From Prolixibacteraceae bacterium (GTDB lineage: Bacteria; Bacteroidota; Bacteroidia; Bacteroidales; Prolixibacteraceae): DNA of 39,428 bases. Positions 32,716-39,428 of this stretch are shown here, piece by piece. The notes below the pieces were generated by a model. It saw only the letters and a program-made list of their open reading frames with translations. It was not told the DNA's origin and ran no database searches. Where the stretch lies: assembly GCA_023229575.1 (NCBI GenBank), contig JALNYZ010000035.1, positions 1 to 39,428 on the forward strand, in the 5' to 3' direction. The number at the start of each line of letters is the position of its first letter. Position 1 is the stretch's first letter. A program made the translations under genes and the position numbers.

Positions 32716-33804
32716 TTATTTGGAAGGGCCCGCATCTGTCATTGGATATTCATTCAAATACCACTCCAGTGTCAGTCTCACAACGCTGTTGTAGTTCATT
32801 ACCCCTTCGTGGATTTTGTTGGTTTTGAGGTAGGCATTGTTGGCCGTTGTCTGGGCTTTGTCGAGCGTTTCGTTGCGCAACGCTTTCCAGTGGTTTCGTT
32901 GGGCCATGATATCGGCCATGGCTTTTTTGTCAAACCTTTTGAGAAACTCCCTGATGGCCTCGTGGTGGAAGGGGTCGGCGAAAAAATATTGCAGCAGCTG
33001 GATGCTGGCCGAATATTTCAGCCGGTTGTCCTTGCTCGAATTACAAATGTACCAGGCCATGAAATTGGCTTCAGCCTCACCGGAAATTCCAAATTGATGA
33101 GCCTTCTCATGGGCCAGAACGAAAGGATATTCGGTGGGCAGCAACTCACCGTTCAGATGGACTTCGTTAAAAAATGGTCCGAAATAGCCGCTGACACCGG
33201 ATTTGGCAAAAAACCAGGTGTAAATCATGGTTTTGGCATGTCTGCTACCATTGGGATAATGGTAGCCAAATCTGCCGGCGTTCTCCCGGTAGGATTGTTC
33301 TATCAGACTGTCGATAGCCGGATAATCTGAGATTTTTATCTCCACCCTGCTGGCATTGGCATTCGAGATCAACGAATCAAGGACCGTTGGAAACATATCC
33401 TTTTTCTCGATGTGACGGGTCCAGTTGAGCCGTTTTTCAATGGGTTGCCTGAAATAATTGTACCCCCAGCAGAGATAAAAGAAGGCGTACAAAAGCGCTG
33501 CAAGTTGAAGGGTGCGAAGAAGAAAAATGCCAATTTTTATTTTCCTGAAGATAACCATGCCCAGAACATACAGGACAAGCAATACAACTAGTGTCCAGAA
33601 AATATCCCATAGAGAGAAAGAGAAGAATTCGCTGATACCCGAGAACAGCGTGGCGATCACCGGGTATAAGGCATTGGAGTAATACTTTTCGATCCATTCC
33701 GGATGATCGGCTCCCAGTTCAACCAGCAGAAAAGTTAGGCCTGCAGCAAGGAACGGGAGGAGATTGGCAAAGGATCGATGAACTTTTTTCGCCTTGAACA
33801 TCAT
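32716..33804 (-). CDS. DUF3810 membrane protein with HExxH zincin motif
   Basis: A 362-residue protein with three hydrophobic segments in the first about 125 residues (FLAAGLTFLLVELGA; WTLVVLLVLYVLGMVIF; LLRTLQLAALLYAFFYL), followed by an extracytoplasmic domain. Around residue 230 it has LAHEKAHQFGISGEAEANF: HEKAH is an HExxH zinc site and the downstream E(A)EAN fits a third ligand, so it is a putative membrane-bound metalloprotease. Substrate unknown. It is divergent from xseA, with starts 167 nt apart. Confidence 0.9.
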   Translation of the reverse strand: MMFKAKKVHRSFANLLPFLAAGLTFLLVELGADHPEWIEKYYSNALYPVIATLFSGISEFFSFSLWDIFWTLVVLLVLYVLGMVIFRKIKIGIFLLRTLQLAALLYAFFYLCWGYNYFRQPIEKRLNWTRHIEKKDMFPTVLDSLISNANASRVEIKISDYPAIDSLIEQSYRENAGRFGYHYPNGSRHAKTMIYTWFFAKSGVSGYFGPFFNEVHLNGELLPTEYPFVLAHEKAHQFGISGEAEANFMAWYICNSSKDNRLKYSASIQLLQYFFADPFHHEAIREFLKRFDKKAMADIMAQRNHWKALRNETLDKAQTTANNAYLKTNKIHEGVMNYNSVVRLTLEWYLNEYPMTDAGPSK

Positions 33805-33872
33805 GGTAATATGACTTGATTTTAGGCATCAAAAATAGCCAAAAAGAGGCAGGCTCAACAAAATTCATCCGA

Positions 33873-33906
33873 TTGTATGAACTCTGTTTCTCAATTTGTA
33901 ACTTTG
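33873..33906 (+). promoter_or_regulatory. Promoter of xseAB
   Basis: TTG (33873-33875), 23-nt spacer, TAACTTTG (33899-33906). Start near 33912, about 60 nt before the ATG at 33972. Confidence 0.55.
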
Positions 33907-33971
33907 GAAAGAAGGTCTCAGGGATATCGAGACCGGTTGGAATTCCATTTTTTACGCAGGACAAAACAGTC

Positions 33972-35432
33972 ATGGCCGAAAGACTAAGTTTATCAGAGCT
34001 AAACGGGGCAGTAAAAAAAGTGCTGGCAACCAATTTTACGGCGCCGGTTTGGGTGGTTGGGGAGATCTCTGAAATCAACATCCATTCGAATGGCCATTGC
34101 TACCTCACGCTGATTGAGAAGGGGGAATCGGAAGACCGGATCGTTGCCCAGGCACGCGCCACTATCTGGTCCTATACCTTCAGAATGCTCCGGCCCTTTT
34201 TCGAGACAACGACCGGGCAACAACTGACCGATGGCATCAAAGTTTTGTTGCAGGTATCCGTGGAGTTTCACGAAATGTACGGTTTTTCGCTCAATGTCAG
34301 GAACATCGATCCAACCTATACCCTGGGGGATCAGGCCCTGAAGCGCAGGGAGATCATCCGGCGACTGACAGAAGACGGGGTCCTTACCATGAACAAAGAG
34401 CTGGAACTACCGCTGGTCCCGCAGAAAATCGCCATTATCTCTTCCCCCTCGGCAGCCGGATACGAAGATTTCATGGAACAACTGACAAACAATGGCAATG
34501 GATACAAATTTTATACGAAGCTTTTCCCCGCCGTGATGCAGGGAAACCAGGCTGAACAATCCATTGTTGAGGCGTTGGATCGGATCTATCCTTACGAGGA
34601 TTTTTTTGATGTGGTGGTAATCATCAGGGGAGGAGGATCACAAGTCGACCTGAGTTGTTTCGACAACTACAACATCGCCTATCACATTACGCAGTTTCCG
34701 TTGCCTGTTCTTTCCGGAATCGGGCATGAAAAAGATGATTCCATTGCCGATCTGGTGGCCCATACCAGGCTAAAAACACCTACCGCTGTGGCTGAGTTTA
34801 TTCTGGATGGGGTGGCTGCCTTTGAGGATAGGATCAACCTGATGCAACAGGAAACCATCTCCCTTGTCGAAAACAGGTTGGAGGAGGAGAAGAACCTGCT
34901 GGAAGATCTGACTGGCGAACTCTCGAAGCTCGTGAGGGATCAGTTAGGGAACAAAAAGAGGGAATTGATGCAGCGCACCTGGAGATTTCAGCAGGAGATC
35001 AAACTAACCCTGCAGAACAGTGAACACCGGTTGGGGAAAAAATTGCAGAAAGCAGGTTTTCTAGTGGACCGAATATTCTATGTGCACCGGCAAAAAATAG
35101 AGAAAGCCCGGAATATGATACATGTTACAATTCCCGGAAGTCTTCAGGGTAAAAGAGAACAGATGGATCATTACCTTTTGAAATTCAGACACTTGTCAGT
35201 GAGAGGAATAGGGAATGAGATACATAGAATTGAACTGGCCGGTCAAAAGGCAATGCTATCAGATCCGGCTAATATCCTGAAGAAGGGCTATTCAATAACC
35301 ACCGTCCGCGGCATATTGGTGAAGGATATCGCCTTGCTGAAAAGTGATGAGGTAATGAATACCCGTTTTTCCGACGGGGCTGTTTTGAGTAAAATTATAG
35401 AAATTAAACAATCAGATAAAAATGACAGTTAA
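33972..35432 (+). CDS. xseA: Exodeoxyribonuclease VII large subunit
   Basis: Catalytic subunit of exonuclease VII, which degrades single-stranded DNA from both ends. I chose the ATG at 33972 (MAERLSLSELNGAVKKVL): the open frame upstream to 33816 overlaps the promoter and has no family character. The N-terminal OB fold has VWVVGEISEINIHSNGHCYL; the nuclease core has IAIISSPSAAGYEDF, VVIIRGGGSQVDLSCFDN, PVLSGIGHEKDDSIADLVAH and RLKTPTAVAEF; then a long coiled coil and the C-terminal LKKGYSITTV. The 486 residues are normal. Its 3' end overlaps xseB by 11 nt. Confidence 0.97.
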   Translation: MAERLSLSELNGAVKKVLATNFTAPVWVVGEISEINIHSNGHCYLTLIEKGESEDRIVAQARATIWSYTFRMLRPFFETTTGQQLTDGIKVLLQVSVEFHEMYGFSLNVRNIDPTYTLGDQALKRREIIRRLTEDGVLTMNKELELPLVPQKIAIISSPSAAGYEDFMEQLTNNGNGYKFYTKLFPAVMQGNQAEQSIVEALDRIYPYEDFFDVVVIIRGGGSQVDLSCFDNYNIAYHITQFPLPVLSGIGHEKDDSIADLVAHTRLKTPTAVAEFILDGVAAFEDRINLMQQETISLVENRLEEEKNLLEDLTGELSKLVRDQLGNKKRELMQRTWRFQQEIKLTLQNSEHRLGKKLQKAGFLVDRIFYVHRQKIEKARNMIHVTIPGSLQGKREQMDHYLLKFRHLSVRGIGNEIHRIELAGQKAMLSDPANILKKGYSITTVRGILVKDIALLKSDEVMNTRFSDGAVLSKIIEIKQSDKNDS

Positions 35433-35628
35433 AAAGGGATTATCCTACAAAGAAGCTATCGGAGAGATTGAAGATATTTTGAAACAGATTGAAAACGATG
35501 AACCCGATGTAGATCAGTTGTCTGAAAAGGTTAAAAGGCTATCTGTTCTCGTAACCTGGTGCCGCGAAAAGCTTCATCAAACGGAGGAGGAGATAGAAAA
35601 AATATTGAAGGAGATAGAAAAAAGCTAG
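35422..35628 (+). CDS. xseB: Exodeoxyribonuclease VII small subunit
   Basis: A 68-residue helical protein with the family pattern LSYKEAIGEIEDILKQIEND and the second helix (LSEKVKRLSVLVTWCREKL). It binds the large-subunit coiled coil to assemble exonuclease VII. It overlaps xseA, so translation is coupled. Its stop codon lies in the centre of the perfect palindrome AAAAAAGCTAGCTTTTTT (35618-35635), which may act as a weak terminator. Confidence 0.95.
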   Translation: MTVKKGLSYKEAIGEIEDILKQIENDEPDVDQLSEKVKRLSVLVTWCREKLHQTEEEIEKILKEIEKS

Positions 35629-35830
35629 CTTTTTTGAAAGAATTACCAATATTAAGTTTTTGCTAACCATCAGAGAAATAATGATTTATTATTGGATGGA
35701 TATCTTTTCTGTCCAATAAATATTTTTATAGGGTTTTGCTGAATATTCAAAAAATCTGGCTATCATTGTAGCAAATAAAATTTCCCTTTGATTTTATCAG
35801 ACAACGAGTTAGTAAATAAATTATAACAAA

Positions 35831-36646
35831 ATGGCAATCTCAAAAATTGATTTTACATTTGAAAATCTGCATTTCTCCTGCAAGGGAGACAATGCCTGGG
35901 TTGAGAAACAGTTGAACAACGTTCTCAGCCGGATTCCATCGCTTCTTGCCGTGCACAAAATGGGAGAAACCATTGTGGAAGACGTAATTGAAGTGAACCC
36001 TGAGGATGAAAAGGATGAGGCAATAGCCACTGATGCTACCCCGCCGGTTGCTGAAAGAGCTTCCAAAACCTCCCGGGAAAAGAAAGCTAAAGTAGATAAA
36101 GTACCCAAAGTGAAGGTGGATAAGAGAAAGGTGGTTAAGGAACCCAAAATCAAGACTGCTAAGGTTCCAAAAGTTGCTAAGGTTCCAAAAATCAAGATAG
36201 TAAAGGAACCAAAGGCACTCAAAGTTGCGAAAGAGAAATCTTCGGCTGATTCGACTTTACACCTGGAGGGAGAGGCTCCAAAGCGTGGCAGGAAACCAAA
36301 AATTGGAGGCAAAGCTGTTGACAAACAAAAAAAGGCAAAAAAAAAAATAGAGGGGAATAAGCCTGTCGTTGAACAGATCGATTCCCCTCTATCTCAATTT
36401 ATTGCTGACAAGAAAGCCACCACCAACCAGGTGCGGAAATTCCTGGCTACAGCTGTTTTTCTATCCAGAAGTAACAGTGTCTCAAAGTTATCTACCTCAA
36501 TGATCTCCAGGGCGCTAAAGTCCTACGGAATTGAAAAACTCCAGAATGCAAGCGATTGTCTCAACAAAAATGAAAAGAAGGGCTATTGCATCAAAGATGG
36601 CAAAGAGTTCATTATCACAGAAAATGGCTATCTATCCATAGAATAA
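35831..36646 (+). CDS. Lysine-rich histone-H1-like protein with AT-hook-like motif
   Basis: A 271-residue cytosolic protein in three parts. Residues 1-55 form a small alpha/beta domain (FTFENLHFSCKGDNAWVEKQ). Residues about 77-177 are low-complexity and Lys/Pro/Val-rich with repeats such as KVPKVKVDK and KVPKVAKVPK, and contain KRGRKPK, an AT-hook-like motif. Residues about 183-271 form a winged-helix-like domain (SPLSQFIADKKATTNQVRKF, to the end ENGYLSIE). It may bind DNA as a nucleoid-associated or regulatory protein; this is inference from composition. It is convergent with the TonB receptor gene, six bases between stops, with no terminator seen. Confidence 0.85.
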   Translation: MAISKIDFTFENLHFSCKGDNAWVEKQLNNVLSRIPSLLAVHKMGETIVEDVIEVNPEDEKDEAIATDATPPVAERASKTSREKKAKVDKVPKVKVDKRKVVKEPKIKTAKVPKVAKVPKIKIVKEPKALKVAKEKSSADSTLHLEGEAPKRGRKPKIGGKAVDKQKKAKKKIEGNKPVVEQIDSPLSQFIADKKATTNQVRKFLATAVFLSRSNSVSKLSTSMISRALKSYGIEKLQNASDCLNKNEKKGYCIKDGKEFIITENGYLSIE

Positions 36647-36652
36647 GCTGTT

Positions 36653-39112
36653 TTAAAACTCAATCGACATTCCAAGAAGATAGCTGATTCCTGCTTGCGG
36701 GAAATAGCCATCTTCTTTTTGTCTTTTGTTTTCTGAATAATAGGAATATACCCAACCGTTAGACTCGTATTTCTCGTTGAGAATATTGTTGAGCGACGCA
36801 AAGAAGCTCCATTTTTTAGCAAATTTCTGGGCAATCGTGGTTTCAATCCTTAAATTGTTCACGAAGTAAGGATTCAGCGAACGGTCGGTAATGGAGCTGT
36901 TGTCAATGTATTGCCGGCTAACATAGATGGATTGGAAATTAATCCCTATCTTTTTTGATGGGGTCCACTCCAGGTTACTGCCTCCAGTAAGTGATGGCGA
37001 AAAGGCAATATCAGTTGTTCCAAGATCGTGGGTGATTTGTTCTCCCCAGTGGTCCCAATCATCGACGTACTCTACAAATCCGATAATTTTATTGCGGCTG
37101 AGGGTGGCATGATGTTCCCATTTCAGATTATTCAGCAGTTGCAGTTTGCCGGTATATTCTATTCCCATTCTGTGGCTTTTCGGAACATTGGTCATGATGG
37201 CTGCCCCCACATCATTAATCCTTCCTGTCAGAATCAATTGATCACGGTAGTTCATGCGGTAAAGATTGATGCCATAGCTGTATTTCCCGATTCCGCCTTT
37301 GTACCCAAGTTCAAAATCGTTCAATTTCTCTTGTGTTGGTGCTGGTTTGGAGGGGTCAGCATCGGTATAATTGCTTCTGTTGGGTTCCCTGTGGGCGTTG
37401 CCATAAGAGAAATAGATGCTTTGGTGATCATTAAATGAATAAAAAGCGCCTACTTTTGGGTTCAGAAAGTCAAACAGATGAGTCTGATTCAAGTTTCTTA
37501 AATCGTCATCAATGCCATTGATCCGGTAATTGATGTGGCGATACTGAACATCGGCATAGAGTGATAGTTTCGCAGTTAACTGGAAATTGAGCTTTGCAAA
37601 AATATTGAAGTCCACTTTTTTCCCTTGGGATCTGTACCATTCGTGGTTGATTGGCATATCTCCATAATACTGTGCCCATATGACTTTGCCGAAATTATCG
37701 CCAGCATAGGTATTCCAGGCAGAGCCTACTATCAATTCAGTTTTATTTTCTTTGTAACTCACTGAACCCACAGCGCCATAGAAGTCGTTGTCGAGCCATT
37801 TGCGCCGAACAAGATCTGTCTTATCAATGGTGGATCCACCCAGGGAAATTGAATGCATAAGATAAGCCGAGAGCTCCTGATCCTGCTTGTACTCTTCATA
37901 ATATCCCCTTCCGTAGGTATAATGGAGTGAAAAATTGGCGCTGAACCTGTTGTCGAACTGATGGGTATAATGCAATTGGTAGTGATCCTGCTGGTAATTG
38001 TCTGTCTCGTTGTCGTAAAAAGAGACCTCCCCATTCTTACCGTTGATGATACCTGCCGGATTATAAGTGCGGTCGGTCTCCAGCATTGTGGAAGGAATGC
38101 CGTACCAGGCCTGGTATGTTTTTTCCTTGCCTGAGAAAAATATCGCTTTTAGCATCGATTTTTTGGTGAGGAACCCTCCCGAAAGGTAAAAAGAGTGAAG
38201 GTCGCTGGAGGCCCTGTCGATATATCCATCCGAGTTGATTTTTGACAATCGTGCTTCAACGATAAATTTGCCATCGATCAGGCCGGATCCTATCGTGACT
38301 GTGTTTTTCAGGGTCCCGAAGCTTCCGGCCGCGCTGCTCCATCCGGCATAACTTTGACGGTTCAGGTTATTGGTTTGCATATTGATGGTGCCGCCAAAAG
38401 CCCCTGCCCCGTTGGTTGAACTTCCTATCCCTCGCTGTATTTGAATATTACCGGTTGATGAAGCGAAGTCGGGCAGATCGACAAAATAGACATCATGCGA
38501 TTCTGCATCGTTGAAAGGAATCCCGTTTACTGTCACATTGATACGGTTTGCATCGCTACCGCGGATCCTGAAGTTGGTGTAACCTATTCCTGTTCCCGCA
38601 TCTGATGTAGCGACAAGAGAGGGGGTCATATTCAAAAGATAGGGAAGATCCTGACCCGTCTGCTTTTCTTTCCGGTTGCTTACCTCAAGGTTGGTAAAGG
38701 CTACGGGTGTTCGGTTTCCTGCCCTTGTGGCTGAAACAATGACATCTTCCGTCAGCACATCAGCCGCTTGAAGGGTTACGGTAACACTCGTTTTGCCTTG
38801 ATTTAGTACAATTTTTGATTTGTATGTATGATAACCGACATAGGAGACGATCAAAGAACATTCATTCGCTGAGATGCCTTCGAAATGAAACACTCCTTGT
38901 GAGTCAGCAGCGCTGATTTTGGAGGTGTTCTCCAACTGGACCGTAGCTCCCGGAAGCGTTTCTCCTTCAGCATTCACTACTTTCCCATGGAGACTGCGCT
39001 GTGCAGAAAGCTGTCCGAAAGAAAATGCGAGAAGAAGGAAGAGAATTAACTGAGGTAACCAGGAGCCTCTTTGTATTTTGAAAGATTGCCTGTTAAAAAT
39101 AGTCGTTTTCAT
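36653..39112 (-). CDS. TonB-dependent outer-membrane receptor, probable thiamine uptake
   Basis: An 819-residue outer-membrane receptor. Signal peptide ending FGQLSAQ (about residue 38), then a carboxypeptidase-regulatory-like domain (GKVVNAEGETLPGATVQLEN, SYVGYHTYKSKIVLNQG; about 42-113). The plug domain has VIVSATRAGNRTP, NFRIRGSDANRINVTVNGIP, and the hallmark IQRGIGSSTNGAGAFGGTIN. The beta barrel runs to the end and closes with aromatic-rich strands (ISYLLGMSIEF). The TPP riboswitch 80 nt upstream indicates control by thiamine pyrophosphate, so the likely ligand is thiamine or a precursor. No thiamine gene follows it on the same strand in the window. Confidence 0.95.
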   Translation of the reverse strand: MKTTIFNRQSFKIQRGSWLPQLILFLLLAFSFGQLSAQRSLHGKVVNAEGETLPGATVQLENTSKISAADSQGVFHFEGISANECSLIVSYVGYHTYKSKIVLNQGKTSVTVTLQAADVLTEDVIVSATRAGNRTPVAFTNLEVSNRKEKQTGQDLPYLLNMTPSLVATSDAGTGIGYTNFRIRGSDANRINVTVNGIPFNDAESHDVYFVDLPDFASSTGNIQIQRGIGSSTNGAGAFGGTINMQTNNLNRQSYAGWSSAAGSFGTLKNTVTIGSGLIDGKFIVEARLSKINSDGYIDRASSDLHSFYLSGGFLTKKSMLKAIFFSGKEKTYQAWYGIPSTMLETDRTYNPAGIINGKNGEVSFYDNETDNYQQDHYQLHYTHQFDNRFSANFSLHYTYGRGYYEEYKQDQELSAYLMHSISLGGSTIDKTDLVRRKWLDNDFYGAVGSVSYKENKTELIVGSAWNTYAGDNFGKVIWAQYYGDMPINHEWYRSQGKKVDFNIFAKLNFQLTAKLSLYADVQYRHINYRINGIDDDLRNLNQTHLFDFLNPKVGAFYSFNDHQSIYFSYGNAHREPNRSNYTDADPSKPAPTQEKLNDFELGYKGGIGKYSYGINLYRMNYRDQLILTGRINDVGAAIMTNVPKSHRMGIEYTGKLQLLNNLKWEHHATLSRNKIIGFVEYVDDWDHWGEQITHDLGTTDIAFSPSLTGGSNLEWTPSKKIGINFQSIYVSRQYIDNSSITDRSLNPYFVNNLRIETTIAQKFAKKWSFFASLNNILNEKYESNGWVYSYYSENKRQKEDGYFPQAGISYLLGMSIEF

Positions 39113-39184
39113 TGCGTTCTAATTAAGTGAATTACAAAATCTTAGGAGGCAATGAAACAGGTACAGACGGAGATACTTTGAAAA

Positions 39185-39270
39185 GAAATTTCAATTTCCC
39201 TTTCCGGCATTACCCGGACAGGTTCGATGGGTTTGATCTCAGCCTGTATGTTTAAGGCACCCCTAATTCG
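39185..39270 (-). promoter_or_regulatory. TPP riboswitch (THI element)
   Basis: On the minus strand the conserved blocks come in order: GGGGTGCC (39263-39256), GGCTGAGA, ACCCATCGAACCTG, CCGGGTAATGCCGG and AAAGGGAAA, the known TPP aptamer pattern with its CTGAGA and ACCTGAT-like loops. After it GAAATT-GA-AATTTC (39198-39185), followed by TTTTC, is a short hairpin that shares bases with the 3' side of P1 and may be the switching terminator. The receptor ATG is at 39112. Confidence 0.94.
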
Positions 39271-39302
39271 GAGGCAAAGGTAGAAAAAAATATTAATGAT
39301 GG

Positions 39303-39428
39303 TTTGAAATGTTTGAAATGTTTGAAATGTTTGAAATGTTTGAAATGTTTGAAATGTTTGAAATGTTTGAAATGTTTGAAATGTTTGAAATGTTTGAAAT
39401 GTTTGAAATGTTTGAAATGTTTGAAATG
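39303..39428. repeat. 9-bp tandem repeat (TTTGAAATG)14 at the right edge
   Basis: Exactly 14 perfect units fill the last 126 bases, introduced by GATGG. Unit and orientation match the array at 1-127. It lies upstream of the riboswitch-controlled receptor gene, in a gap without genes. Confidence 0.97.

Noticed and set aside
1..39428. Window as a complete circular plasmid or phage, from its matching ends
   Set aside because: The ends match only in a simple repeat, and the gene content is chromosomal (dnaK, ribBA, panB, xseAB, tRNA-Met), with no replication or phage structural genes.

Overview
The window reads as a chromosomal segment of a Bacteroidota organism, most likely Bacteroidales/Marinilabiliales-like. 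The cues are a type IX secretion plug protein (DUF5103), DUF3810, DUF5522 and START-like proteins, FISUMP and Lipoprotein_15 lipoproteins, a GH106-type glycosidase, a TonB receptor with a carboxypeptidase-regulatory-like front domain, and several promoters of the Bacteroidota type (TTTG/TTG, about 19-23 nt, TAnnTTTG). Both ends run out inside the same 9-bp tandem repeat in the same orientation, so the segment was probably cut at an unresolved minisatellite.

Layout. 0.2-3.6 kb (minus): START-like protein, LptF/LptG permease, ribBA and a DUF5522 protein, a probable housekeeping operon. 3.8 kb: tRNA-Met with its own promoter and terminator. 4.2-10.4 kb (plus): five consecutive genes for exported proteins of unknown function, bounded on the right by a degenerate tRNA-Met 3' end and interrupted at 9.48 kb by a tRNA-Met 5' fragment. 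This looks like an island at a tRNA gene and is the best candidate for an undescribed system. 11.1-13.0 kb: two lipoprotein genes. 13.0-16.0 kb (minus): RluA-type pseudouridine synthase, panB and a DUF5009 membrane acyltransferase-like protein. 16.4-18.3 kb: dnaK with a sigma54-like promoter and an upstream dyad.

18.6-26.7 kb is an accessory stretch: two AAA/DUF4143 ATPases, each with dyads upstream, a divergent HTH regulator/small protein pair with a palindromic operator region, a soluble hybrid histidine kinase, a Lipoprotein_15 lipoprotein and an AlbA_2/RecG-like ATP-binding protein followed by an 11 x 11-bp array. 27.0-39.1 kb returns to chromosome-type genes: T9SS plug protein, MORN-type protein, GH106-type glycosidase, DUF3810 putative metalloprotease, xseA-xseB, a histone-like lysine-rich protein, and a TonB-dependent receptor under a TPP riboswitch, hence probably a thiamine uptake receptor.

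A window-wide feature is that many intergenic gaps hold degenerate short 'word' repeats (7-11 bp), different in sequence at each site but often arranged as two inverted arms. They may be a class of intergenic element rather than unrelated noise. All family calls come from motif reading by eye; no searches were run.
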